This document shows positions 1-11,789 of a stretch of DNA of 64,000 nt, one piece after another. This stretch comes from Phaffia rhodozyma (taxonomy: Eukaryota > Basidiomycota > Tremellomycetes > Cystofilobasidiales > Mrakiaceae): positions 124,001 to 188,000 of the forward strand of contig JACGZH010000011.1 of assembly GCA_014706385.1 (NCBI GenBank), in the 5' to 3' direction. The notes under the pieces were generated by a model. It was not told the DNA's origin, did not search any database, and saw only the letters and a program-made list of their open reading frames with translations. Every line of letters begins with the position of its first letter. Position 1 is the stretch's first letter. A program made the translations under genes and the position numbers.

Positions 1-3000
1 ATTTCGTTTTCCTCCGTCCGTAGACCAACCAGCTTGATTTTCTGCCGACTTGAGCTTCACCTCCTTGTCTTGTCGCTCGGTGTCGGACAACGAGTTCCAG
101 GTGGCTGTATCGGCCATCTCGGTCTCGATTGCGGAGATCTCGGCCAAGTTAGTCAGACTTTCTTCGAGGAGGAAAGTACAGTCGTTCATATGCATGTTGG
201 CAAAGATGACGAAACGGTCCTCGTTGGCACTAAAAGAGAAAGACACAACGCGAACGGGTAAGGATACAAACATAAGAGCAAGCAAAGATAGAAAAATCAC
301 CCACATCGAATCCTTGAGGAATGAATCTCGATGGATAGGATTTTTGAAGAGGTATCGAAGGACAGAGATACAGTTTCGTCTCATCGAGAATCTGATAATA
401 GAAGAGGAAGAGGTTGGCGTCGTTCGAGAATGAAACTTCAGCAACATGGAACACATACTTGTCGTAGAACTGTTGATGGCCACCAGTAGCCTCCATGTCT
501 GATGAAGAGAGGGACAGAGTAGAGAAATATGTTAGATCTCCTCCTCTCGTTTCTGAGACTCTCATATCTCGATAGGTCCAGAGAGGAACTGACCAATATA
601 GTACTGAATCAGGCTGGGCACGAGCTGTTCCACAGCTAATGGATGGTACATCAAAGCCGGACCGAGGACACCTTCTCGGTAGTAGCCCCAAGCTTGACAA
701 CCCATAGCCAAGAACTGGATTTGAAATCGTATCATCAGTCATAGAAAATGATCCGACGGATAAATAGTAAGGGGAAAGCTTACTTCAACTAGCTTAGCCT
801 TGACAAAGGGATTCTTGACATATTTTCCACTCAAGAAAGTGATGATGAATGTTATGAGTTTGGTTTGATCGGTACTATCGAACACTTGAGGTTGGTGGCT
901 GAATGGGTACCATGAGTCGACAATATCACTTAGAGACGAAGCATATTGGAAAGAGTCTCGGATCAAAAGACACACCTCATCAAAAATACATGGTAGTCGG
1001 CCATATCTTCTAAAATGAATTCAGGTAGCATTCGGAATGCCATCGGAGCCTCATCGGGTAAAGGTAAACTATCGTTTTCGAGGACAAAATCGGATTCTTG
1101 AATTAGTTGTTATACATCTCTTTGGTATTCTACTCAAAGATGCGTCCACAGAGCGATGGGAAAACGCACGTGATCATTTCCTTGGGATAAATATGAGTCG
1201 GATCGACGAGCCGAACAAACCAGGTCATCACAAAGCTTTGGAACATCATCACCCTCGAAACAAAATCTTTATCGAGAAGCTGAACATCATAGGCGGTGAC
1301 GAAAGATCGAGTCGTGGCTATGTCCGTCTAGATCAGGGTGCAACAGAAAACAACCATTGAGAAAATATAAATTACGAGAGGTAATGAGCTCTGCTGACCT
1401 TGAGCTTCTTGATCATGGCCTCGCCCTGCGCTTCGGCTGGTGTCTGAGGACCAAGGATTCAAATTTAATAAATAAAAATAAAAATAAAAATAAAAAAAGC
1501 CCGCCGTTGTCAGTCGTTTGTAAGCATGTCGTATTGTATCGAAACACGACACGACTCACCCCTCTCCATGTCGAATCTGTCTCGACTCTTTTTAGCTCCT
1601 TTTCTAACTCCCCGACCTTCTTCTCTAAGTCACCTCGACTGTTGATCGTCTTACCTAAACCGACATGTTGGATTCCACACGCTAGGAAAAACACATCCGA
1701 GATGAAGTTCACTGGTGTTGTTGAAGAATAGGTAGATGGATCGGCGGCGAAGTACTCGTCTGCTTCAGCCTTCGTGGCTCGGATCTTAGTTTCTTCAGAG
1801 ATGTTGATCCTAGAAGACTTTCGGTAATAGTCTGGGTCGACTTTGTCCAGCTAAGATGGATCCAGGCAGAGAGTTACATTCTTAGAAAACAACATCTCTG
1901 CGACATCCTAGATTAGAAGAATTGCGATTGTGACTTACTTTGGAGTAGGCCACGTCCATGACCGGTTCGAAAAACCTTAACAACAAAACTTGCAAATTCG
2001 TCATGAACCCATCCGATGAAACGGTTGTTCGGTTGACCTGATTGCAGGTCAAGTCATTACAAGTGTCAAAATATTGATTGAATATGGTTGTTTAATATTC
2101 CTGTTGGAGAAGATGGTATGCGAAGATCGACTGACCCTCATACCAGACCGTTTCTCATTCTGCCTCACAGCATTTGCAAAGAACTCTACCACTTTTTCTC
2201 GGGCGGCAGGTCCCGATCGAATGATGTTGTTATAGATCGAAAACAGAGTATCCTGAGCGACCACATCAGGATACATGAATATCAAGATGTAAGCCATTAA
2301 TAATCCTTCAGCATATCGACCAGTGATTGTGACACACCTGAAGTGAGAAAAGGGTAGCTCGCAATGTGTTTTGCGCACTCTCATTAATCTCTGACTGCTT
2401 GTCGTTCTCCAGCTTGAAAAAGTGCGTTTTGGCTACATCCGGCTGTGTTTTCGGTCAGCCAGTCAAGAAATGAATACGAGTCAAGGACAATCACTCTATC
2501 AAAATCGTGACTGTATCGATATCATGAGCGTTTTAACAAAATAAGAAAGGCTTACAAATTCTCGAGGGAAGACACTGAGCCTAGTGAGTGGGCCAAGAAG
2601 AGACATAAACTCAATTTGAGGGGCTGAGGCAGTTTCCAATAGCCAGATTGGCAAGGTGGGTAACTGAAAGTATCACATTGTCAGTAGATGATGCATTTGT
2701 CCTCACGTTGTCAGCTCAACCGCCTTAACGTGACATTTCTCGGAGAACTTACTAAGGCAGCCAACTCTTTGACCTCAGCGATCTTCTTCACGCAAGCCAA
2801 ACATCTCCTCCACCCTTCGCCATCGAGATCCTGGTTGTCTTCCTTCTTTCCGTTCCAGTAGGCCTGCAGAAGGAAACTCAGCGCAGGGGAAAGCAGAGAG
2901 GTGACAAATTCATTTCCGTCGGCAAATTTGATGGAGAGCTCGAGAAGAAGCTGAGGGAACTGTAAGTTTTCTAAGTGCTTTGAGGGGATTGGGTGGGTGG

Positions 3001-4351
3001 GAGAAGGGGACAGGGTAGACAAGAAAGCAGGAAGAAACTCGATCACGCCCAGCGGTTTACTGGATGAATAGATGGATGGAGACGTTTAACGAGTGAGCAG
3101 AGCATCTTGGGAAGTATCAACCAGAGTAAACACGCTCACTCTGAGGGCTGTGGGAACATTCCGGGGTCCTTCAAAGACTCTCCCATGTATCCAAGTATAG
3201 AATCATTCACTTCTGATGCCGCTTTAGTCCAACCTGAGCTCTCCTCCGGTTTGTACCCCTGTTGATCATATGATGCCAAGTCGGATAACGATGAGGTCTC
3301 TGTAGGTCGATACGTTAATTCGAGTGCGATCAAAATCTGAGACATACTTGTCGTTCAGCACCAAGCTTGACCTGTCCTAGTCGCTTCCAACATCCTACAA
3401 GGTACTCGAAAATAGTTTCCTTCTCCGGTATATTTGCGAGAACCTGAAGCTCGTCCACGTCGTCTCTGTTGTACGGAGACCAAATTAGTATGAGAAGCAG
3501 GGGTACGATTTCTCGGTTATTTGATCACTCATCAGACGTATGATCGAGCGATCAAAGGACTCACGTCATCGAGTTAGGATCAAGAGAGAGTCTAGCAATC
3601 AGGATCCTGTCTGCCAGAGAAGGATTGGATCGTCCATGAGATTGCCCTGTCAAATAGATAAAAGGGCTGACCTATCAGATCCAACTCGTACTAGGAGAAG
3701 CCATGCACCACATAAGGACAAGAGGGATACACCTACCTTCAGACGAGAGTTCTTCGGAAAGTTCCTTAAGCCAGCAAATGGTCCAATCGACCGCCTCTGC
3801 TCGATCTCTCTGGAGTTACGCGCCAAGAGAGATTGCATGCCGATGAGTCGTAGACTAGACGATTGTTATATTTATAATCAGAGCAAGACTTACATCTAAG
3901 GTGATTCCAAAAATCCACTCGACTGTGTCCGATTGCCACTGCTCGAACGACTTTGTGGGCACGGGCTTGACAGCTTGCCTTGGAGCCGGAGCGGGGGGAT
4001 GTGGAGGTCTCGTCTTTGCGACAGGCGCTGGTTTCGTTGCCGGCGGGACAGGCCGAGCAGCAGGAGTAGGGTCTGGAGCTGCTTTTGATGTAGCAGTGGG
4101 CGTAGAGATAGATCTATCAGTTGATGAGGCAGAAGTCGGGCGGACTGTTGGTGTAGGTGTTGTAGTAGAAGTTCCAGATGACGGTGTGTTTGCTGGAGAT
4201 GAGGTAGCAGGAGAAGCCCCGAGTCGTTCGAGACGCTTCAACCGAATCTATAGAGAAACAAGCAAATAAGTTAATTGGCAAGTTTCAACGAACGGAACAA
4301 CCGGTATACACTCACTCTAGTAGCTTCGTCGATATCGGACGGGTCTGCCAT
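1..4351 (-). CDS. UFD2: Ubiquitin conjugation factor E4, Ufd2-like (3' end beyond window)
   Basis: Ufd2/UBE4 proteins are E4 enzymes that lengthen ubiquitin chains and hand substrates to Cdc48/proteasome in cytosol and nucleus. The start at 4351 gives MADPSDIDEATR, followed by an intron, a Ser/Thr/Pro-rich leader (about 3860-4250) and the helical Ufd2 core. Core signatures are visible: REKVVEFF and NEKRSGM (about 2150-2240), NFISDVFFLACGIQHLG-type sequence reading FISDVFFLACGIQHVGLG (about 1650-1710), GHQQFYDKY (about 450-490) and FVIFANMHMNDCTFLLEESL near 130-215. At least ten short introns split it; one (about 1448-1560) holds an AAAAT-rich tract. The catalytic C-terminal U-box is not in the window and should lie just left of base 1. 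The 5' end is divergent from the gene starting at 4517, only 165 bp away, suggesting a shared promoter. Family assignment is confident; exon edges are approximate. Confidence 0.93.
1466..1498. repeat. AAAAT-rich tract in UFD2 intron
   Basis: Tandem AATAAA/AAAAT units form a 30-bp tract inside an intron, acting on the coding strand as the T-rich stretch upstream of the acceptor. Confidence 0.8.
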
Positions 4352-4516
4352 CTTGTCTGTTGTAGATGGAAAGATAATCCAGATGATGAGAAATCGAATT
4401 CCTTCTTTGAACTCTCTTTGCTTACAACCGCTGTTAGGGTTAAGCGTTAAAGCTAGGGTAGATCCAAGATTTGGGTCAGTACCGAAATGTGCAGTGCAAC
4501 AACCACACGATCACGG

Positions 4517-5759
4517 ATGTCGCTCTCGTTCAAACAGATCAACATCCTTCGAGCTGCCAGGCTCATCCGAAGCTCTGGGTCTGGACCATCAGCATACCCA
4601 TCGGCCTGCTTCGTTTGTCTGAAGAGGTCTCAGTCTTCCTCTCCGTTTTCTAAAGCGCTGATCGTCGAACTCGGTCAGTTTCCATCTCAACTCGTGTTTC
4701 GTACTTTTGGTCGTATCAGTAGAACTGATAACACTGGCTTCTTTCTTCTTCTTTTTCTTCGTCCATAGAACCGAAGCGCACGTCTGTGCCCAATAGCAAG
4801 GACGGTTCGATATCCGATGAATCTTCATCTGGCCTTTCCTCTCCTCCTCCGGTGCCTCCCTCCAAACCGCCTCCTCCGCGCATAAGCCACTAGTCTGTCC
4901 TCACCCGTTTCTTTGTTACATGTGATTGATAGACATACTGACCATCTCCAACTCATCATGATCCTCTTTACAGCTCAACAACATCGACTGTTTCGACCTT
5001 GTGTAAAAGCCTGATTGTCTCCTCGAAAGATGCTCGGGCAGGAGCTGGTTTTCTTACTGGGTTTGTCAAAAATCCGTACCCTCTGGAGCTCAAGTATGAG
5101 GAATACCCAGATGGCGGGCCAAGTCCACAGGAGTGGGCGCTGATACAAGAATTCATGCAAGAGCAAGATGAAGAAAGGTTCGTCGTCTCCTCATCCATCT
5201 CGCTTCAGCTACTCTTTCAATTCTCTTCGTCCTGATATCTGGAACCTGGCACATGGTAGATCCTTACATGCCAATCCTCCGGCAATCCTGATCGATTCGC
5301 CCAAATCTTCAGATCCCCATTCACGGAACTCAAAGCTCAGAACGTTCACTCTCCCAACGATTGTGAACTGGACCACCCGGCAGGTGTTCTATGGACCATA
5401 CATATACAGCCAAGTCGAACAGATGATCAAAGATATGCAGATCGAACAGACTGAGAGGTTTGCTGCTGAAGGTAAGATACCCGCCTATCCGATCAACCTA
5501 GCCTTTCTCTCTCTTTTTCCTTGACCAGCCAACTGACATTCTCAGACCTCGCTTAATCACATGCTTTGCTGTTGTCCATCTTTGGTTTGCACAAAAAGCA
5601 AAATACGATGCCTACCTTCGATCCCAGGGACGGCGTCCTCCGTCTAGAAAGAAACCCGAGACCGACCGAATCAAGTGGTGGGAGGTTGGACTACTCGCCA
5701 TAGGTAGCTACGTAGCACTTGATTGGTTCTATCAGGTTTGGATGGTCAAAGATGAATGA
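4517..5759 (+). CDS. Unknown protein, probable mitochondrial single-span membrane protein
   Basis: I do not recognise the family. A consistent spliced reading starts at ATG 4517 (exon 1 4517-4700, exon 2 4769-4892, then exons from about 4974 and 5268 onward) and ends at TGA 5757-5759. The N-terminus is rich in Arg, Ser and Ala without acidic residues (MSLSFKQINILRAARLIRSS), as in a mitochondrial presequence. A Pro-rich linker and a conserved-looking hydrophilic domain follow (VKNPYPLELKYEEYPDGG, then RQVFYGPYIYSQVEQMIKD). The last exon holds one hydrophobic span near the C-terminus (KWWEVGLLAIGSYVALDWFY) followed by a short charged tail. Mitochondrial inner-membrane location is inference. The gene is divergent from UFD2. 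The 5178-5267 intron is less certain than the others. Confidence 0.6.
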
Positions 5760-6564
5760 CCAGGAGGATGACAGCGGTGGTCAGATAGGAAATAGATAAA
5801 TTTGGAAGGCGAAACTGATGGAATGAGATGTGATTGAACATCGTCTGTTCTATCGTCTTTGTATTATGGCCTGTTGTACGTTTGCTATCATAATCAATTG
5901 TTTCATCTTGAAAGACTTCCTTCGAAGCGCGCATGTCATCAGAGAACTTTATGAAGAGTGCAAGGGAGATCGGATCGGACAAACAAGAGACAACTTCTCC
6001 TTTCTGATGCAAAGAGAACAAAAAAAAAGACACGATATGTACGAAGGAAGTGGTGGTTGAACGATCAAAAGGGTAGCAAGTATAGACTGTGAAGGAAAAA
6101 AGCGATGATGAAGGGCGTTTCAGAAATGAAAAGAGTAAGAGATGCTCGGAGGTGCAAATACAAGTCGACGAAATAGTTTCGTGAAGGAAGATGGATATTA
6201 AACAAACACGAGACTGGGAACACAAAGAAAAAGACAAACAAAAATGAACAACGGTTGCCCGGGTGATTTAATACAGTGAATGATATATCAAGAATGATTG
6301 GTTTGAGGAAGAGAGAAAGGAAAGAATGTTGACAACAAGGTCATGTAAGAGGTCGTTTTAGACAGAACCGGATATGGATTGAGCGTGAGGAAAATATGCT
6401 TGCAACACGTTGGAAGATATTGCTGGATGGTGAAATATTGAATGTGAGGAAGGTGAAAAGACAAATGGACAAAATAACAAGATATAGGTAAAGAATCAAT
6501 GCAAAAGTCAAAGCAAAAAGCGAATAAAACGGACCACCAAATCGATGCCATCCTCTGTGTCCCT
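5760..6564. other. Intergenic, convergent 3' regions
   Basis: This 805 bp stretch lies between the converging 3' ends of the mitochondrial-like gene and the F-box gene. It is purine-rich on the plus strand with A-runs. Short open frames exist in it, but none has codon structure or splice sites that would support a gene. Confidence 0.6.
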
Positions 6565-8934
6565 TTACTTGCCAATCAATCTTTTTCCAGTTCTATCCGA
6601 TCGAGCGATCTCTCTGGCGGCCTCGATCGCCTCCATCATCCTGGCCGCAGCGATCTTTCTACTTTCTTCCCGCCCAATACCACTCTTATCCATCCCATCG
6701 AGCTCAAACAGGTCCTCCACCCCATCGAGCGCCACCTGTTTAAATTCTAAGACGCACGTCAGAGGAACCGACCTGACTGCGATCTGAGCAAGGAACTCGA
6801 CCGGTACTTCCTCCCAACCGGTAATTGTTAACTTTTGGAGCGCTCGGCTGAATACTGGAATCGGAAGCGGTTGACCAGGAGCCAATCGCACGACCGATCG
6901 AAGATCTATATCAAGTTCTTCCAGTCGAACGCAATAGGTCGCGAGATATCGAAGGGAGAGTATAGTAAGTCGAGGAGAAAAATATCGACCGGTTCGATCG
7001 CTTAGTCCATCAGCGAGAGCAGGCGTTCGAAGGGTCAACTTTCGAAGGTTCTTCCAGGATCTCGCGAGTACTCGGACTTGTTGATCGTCCAGGGCAGACT
7101 CGAACTCAACCTCTTCAAGCGACTGGAGTGAAGAAAGGATCATGGCTCCGACCGGCTTCTCATTCAACACCATCGCGGCCTTTGTAATCAACGGATTTGC
7201 CGGAACAGGACAGGAAATGACGAGCTTTCTCAGTACACCCTTGTTTGGACTGGAGGCTATCGCTCGGAGGAGATCCGATGCGTGTCTAACGGATGAGAGG
7301 AAATATGATCAGTACAGGAAGTCAACAAGCTATGCGCAAACACAGTGGACCAAATAGGAAGACGAACCGAGCTTCCAGAGACCAAGTGCTGGGCATGTGG
7401 AGCACAAACTCTGTCAAATGCTGGTAATGAACAAAGACCGAAGTCTGAATCCAGACGAGTGTCGTCGGATCTGCTAATCGAGGCATGCTTGCCATAGCAG
7501 CGATTGAAGGGAGAACGTATATGTGTCGAGTGGACCGGTGTGCGGTGGATGAATTAAGGATGTCGAGTTGATGGGCACACTTAGTCGCTGATAGATTGAA
7601 CCACATTTCAGGGAACTTGACCTGTTGAAGAAGACAGGGATTAGTACAACCAGACTTTGGCCTTATAAAGAGCAGATAGAGAGAAGAAAAGTGCAGTATT
7701 CACCGAATAAACAAATTCTTCCTTGTAAAATGCATGGGGGCTCAGTCGATGTAGAACTACGCTCCTCAGGTTCACAAAAGGTAGCATGAGCGGGTACTTC
7801 CTTCGTAAGATCATAACATCCACCGCTTGGCCCTGTTTGATGACCTCAGTGATATGTACCGAGGTGATCGACGTGGTGTATCGAAGCAACCTGTGATGGT
7901 ACGCTAGATCCAAGCTCGGACTCATTTCGGGCTGTGAGTGAAGCATAGAGCGGATACGTCAGATTCAGGTAGCAGCCTGTTCTTTACTAGAATCCGAACA
8001 AACAACATACCACAACGATTGCATTCTTGCGCCTGAGCGCTTTGTTGTCCATATCCCATTTGAAGATAAATGAGCAATCCTCGAACCGGACCTCGCGCCA
8101 GAGTACGGATGCACCAACTTCAAAGAAGAATCGAGAAACTGCTAGGCACGATGCGAGCGAGGCCGGAGATATTATATCGAGTTCGAGAAAGATCAACCGA
8201 AGTAGCTCTGGGATCTTCAATGGTGTTTTGTTCGCTCGGATAGGTAGGCTTTACGGATAGAAAGATAATAGGTCAGATTCCGGGTGTTGATCACCCCCTA
8301 CAAGAGCGACACCAACGACGTACAATGGTTCTTGAACTCCACCTAGGCTGGTGACGATGATTCCCCCTGTTTTCCCCTCTGTTTTCGTCCTCGTCCTTGC
8401 CCTTGCCCTTGCCTTGTCTTCGACTGCGCTGGATGTGAGGGCAATGGTGGTAACCAACCTTTCAGGGCTCGATGACGGCGACGTTCCTGTCCGCCTCTTT
8501 TCCAGATCAAACTCTATCGGACCTGACGGAGCAATCGACCTTCTGATGACTTGTTGTTTTTGTGTTGGAGCCGAAGGAAGGGCGGTGTAAGAAGATGAGG
8601 GAATTGTATTTGATCGATTACGAGTTCGAGTCAGGGTCCGAGTACGCGTCCTTGTTCGGGAATGATTTGTCGAGTAAAGATCAATGTCCTTCATCGTGGA
8701 TGATGGTGAAGTGGTAGAAGAAGAGGAAAGGGCGTAGGAGGTTCTTTGGTCAATGACGTCTGTATTGGAGATGGTGGTAGTAGTAGTAGTAGTAGTATTA
8801 GAGGCAGTAGTGCCATTTGAACAGGATTCCATGATGGCAAAAGACGGGGAAGACGATCCAGACGGTTGGCATTCTAGGGCAGAAGGAAGCTTGGTTGATG
8901 TAGCTTGAAGAAGAAGAGAGGATATGCTGTCCAT
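6565..8934 (-). CDS. F-box/leucine-rich-repeat-like protein
   Basis: F-box proteins are the substrate receptors of SCF (Skp1-cullin) ubiquitin ligases. An F-box-like segment lies at about 8110-8217: IPELLRLIFLELD, then ASCLAVSRFFFE and LWREVRF, matching the usual IPxEL...LxxVCRxW...LW pattern. Downstream exons (about 7642-7910, 7372-7620, 6565-7290) carry leucine-rich segments such as LRKLTLRTPA, LTILSLRYLATYC and LEELDIDLRSV, consistent with an LRR solenoid. The C-terminus is a basic helix ending KRLIGK at 6565. Upstream, an open frame from ATG 8934 encodes about 210 Ser/Thr-rich residues with a Thr run and an Arg-Thr alternation (about 8620-8660). I join it to the F-box through an intron (donor after about 8303, acceptor just before 8217), but the F-box exon has no ATG of its own, so this join is inferred. 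The target is unknown. Confidence 0.7.
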
Positions 8935-11045
8935 ATTTGTGGTGACTGTATCCTGAAGGGGTGGTAAGGAGCAACGGCGGTCCAGTAGATAGAGATCAAT
9001 AATGCTTTAGAGGAGCGATACAGGGACGAAGAAGGGAGTTCACAGTTCGGAGAAATGAGAGAGAAGAGGTGTAGGGATTTTGGTTGGCTGCTTTCTCGGA
9101 AAGAATGTTCTTGTCCTCAGGGTCGGTGAGAGAAGGTTAAGGTAAGGGTGTGACTAGACTCGTTGGGAAGAATCTAGGCGACTGAAGTGGGCCAAGAGAA
9201 GGGAGAGACAAAAGAAAAGAGGAACCAAAAACAAAACAGAATGCAAATGCGGGGTAAGGAGATATAGAGAGAGAAAGAAGGAGAAGGGCAATTATAAGAC
9301 CTTAAGAAATCGAGGGCAAAAGGTCCTTCCAGTTTTATAGCTGCGAAAAAAGAAACAAAAAGGGAGAGAAAAAGGCTCCAAACACAATCGGGACGATTTA
9401 ACCGGAAGGTTAGTCAGTATCAACCGGGAAAAGACAAAAAAAGAAACCGACCACCGACGACGACCACCGCCTGCGGATGGCATGAAACAGATCAAGTCTT
9501 CGAAAGAGTGAGGAGAGTGAGAAGGACATCGCCGCTGTATTATCTATTAGCCGTTCGCGTGGGCCATGGGATTAGTCTCTCTGTTTGCTCTTTCGTTCTT
9601 TCGCTTAATGAATTGATCGCTCTGACGAAAAGCTCCGGAGAAACATCACCAAGTCAATATGTGCGCGGGAAGGGTAAAATATGATAACAAATTGAAGGGG
9701 TCAAAGAAGGGTGATCGAAAATAGTCGTGAAAGCAGAAAGACAACAGAGAAGGGAGACCAAACGTTGATCCCTCCACTTCTCGATTCTCGTCCATATCAC
9801 CTTTCAAATTCGCCGACTCGCCGCTGGTGGTTTGATCCGGGTTCTCCGTCTAAATAGCATTTTCGCTTCCCTGTATCGAAGGTGCATCATCGGTTCCAAT
9901 CGCCAAGGGAAAGCATAGGACCGGGCGTCTCGGATCCACATAGCCGGCCATAGACGGACATATCACCGAGCGGAGATTTCGGGGACTGATCGAGGGGAAA
10001 CTTACTGAAGAAAACAGAGTTCATCGAAACAGCAGGTGTCGGACATATCAACGTCACAAGAGAAATCAAATCGATCAAATGCCCGACTACGGATCCATTC
10101 ATTGAAGGTGTAACTCCTTTACAAGCGAATCGGTATACTTCTCAGGAGCATTCAAGAGATCGAGAGGCTTCCATAGAACGATGATGAAACAAAGAAATAA
10201 ATTCTTAACCCTGTTACTTTCAACGGGAAGAGAAGCATAATCATAGATGCGTGGAGAAACAAAAGGTTGGACAGCCTTTTCCATTGAAATTGACTGAAAG
10301 ATGAGACCTTTGGCTATAGACTGTGCCGGTCACTCTGTCATCCCTGCCGTTTTTCTGTGTTTGTTTTGAGGGCAGAGAAAAAACTGAAAAGTTAGGGGCT
10401 GCATGACTCTCATGATCGAAAATAACGCTTTGGCTCTATTGCCTTTGACGTTCTCATTTCATGCGGCCCCCTTCGGTGACGTTCCAACGAATCGAGTGAC
10501 TTTCTTTTCCAATCCGCTTCCATTTGTTCTCGCTCGATCTGCTCTTTTGTTTTTCGACGGACTTAATGGCTGGCTTGCTTTCTTCCTGAGAACGATTGTT
10601 GCTGCGGAAGCGGAATTAAAGCAAATCTTGTCTTTCGACCCACATGGGGGACAGACTACAGCTTCTATACCTCAGGCATCTTACCCGCCTTTGTATTCAT
10701 CCTTGTCCCTTCCTTTGCCGGTTCCGAACCGCTTTTGTTTGACTTTCTTGCCCTCTCTTTTTCGGGTTGATCCCACATGTAGGCTCGATCACTCAATTTC
10801 ACTTCTACACAACAAATTAGATATCAGAACATCAACAAAGCCTACGGAGCTGACACTACATATCTATCGATGGACGGCAAGATGGATACAGAATTCCCTT
10901 TGACGAGAAAATACAGTTCGGTAATTGTTTCTATCTCTATCTACGATCGTTCTCTAAGAAAACACCAAGCTGAATTCACATTAGTTTACATCCCTCGACC
11001 TCGTCATTTAATCTCAATGTACTGCTGACTTACAATCGTCTTTGT
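8935..11045. other. Gene-poor 2.1 kb stretch upstream of the F-box gene
   Basis: No gene here can be supported firmly. It should hold the promoter and leader of the F-box gene (transcribed leftward) and the 3' region of the small gene ending at 11046. On the minus strand two weakly coding-like pieces occur: 10284 down to about 10100 (starting MEKAVQPFVSPRIYDYAS) and about 10010 down to 9887. They do not join in one frame by any obvious splice. A 166-codon plus-strand frame at 10403-10903 shows no recognisable domain. Confidence 0.5.
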
Positions 11046-11633
11046 TCACTCCGTTTTGTTCTCACCGGCAGCTTCGGCAGCCTCTTTGGCCTTCTTCTCG
11101 GCCAACTCCGCTCGGGTCAATCCCTCTCCCCCAAAAGACTCTGCTCAAGTAGGAGTAACAGAGATACCAATTCAAACATTCGAGGGTGCGTACGTGTCAG
11201 AACCAGACTCAGTTTCTATGAAATAGGACATAATGATACAACTCCGACTCACTAGGAAGAGAGGCAACGATAGGAGAGCTGGCGAGTCCTGATCCGGTCA
11301 CAGGAGCATATTGTGGTTGCTAATTTCGATAAGAAGGGAACAGATCAGTTCAGCTGTCAAGGAATGAAAGCATGTGGGCATCCAGATCAGCTGTAAACTA
11401 GATATACACCCACGTCAGACATGTTTGTTTAGTATATATATGTGGGTCTCCGTGTATGGATGTGTGCGTGTGCGTATGTGTGTGTATATGTAAGATGTAG
11501 AAAGTGAGATGAAGTACGCAAGACCAAGTGGCGATGGATGGATTCCTTTTAAGCACATAATAGATGGCGAGTCAACCACTGCTCGATAAGGGTTCGCATA
11601 TACGTCTGACGTCAGAAACCTCCGTGAACGCAT
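11046..11633 (-). CDS. Small (about 71 aa) probable mitochondrial protein
   Basis: Three exons (11580-11633, 11253-11319, 11046-11140) join in frame to 216 nt, giving 71 residues and a TGA stop at 11046-11048. The N-terminus MRSRRFLTSDVYANPYRA is basic, with an RRF|LTS pattern typical of a cleavable mitochondrial presequence. The middle is QPQYAPVTGSGLASSP and the C-terminus is an Ala/Lys/Glu helix (TRAELAEKKAKEAAEAA). I do not recognise the family. Phase agreement of all three exons and the consensus-like splice sites are the main support. The start could be further upstream, because the frame stays open for about 40 nt before the chosen ATG. A micro-exon inside the 11141-11252 intron was considered, but it breaks the frame. 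Confidence 0.5.
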
Positions 11634-11789
11634 AGACTGCGGAGCCTGGCTATCCCGCTCTTGCTCCTCATCTTTTGCTCATCTTCCATCTCTTTTTCCC
11701 ACACGACCCCGTTCACTATCCTAAAAGAGACCACCACATCATACTATCCATCCATCTCGTTAGAAAAAAAATCAATCTTTACATCAAAA

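Noticed and set aside
5830..6060. 76-codon frame with a hydrophobic segment
   Set aside because: It lacks an ATG at its start and lies in a 3' region; no supporting features.
10403..10903. 166-codon plus-strand open frame
   Set aside because: No recognisable domain, no splice context, lies in gene-poor DNA; length is within chance for this composition.
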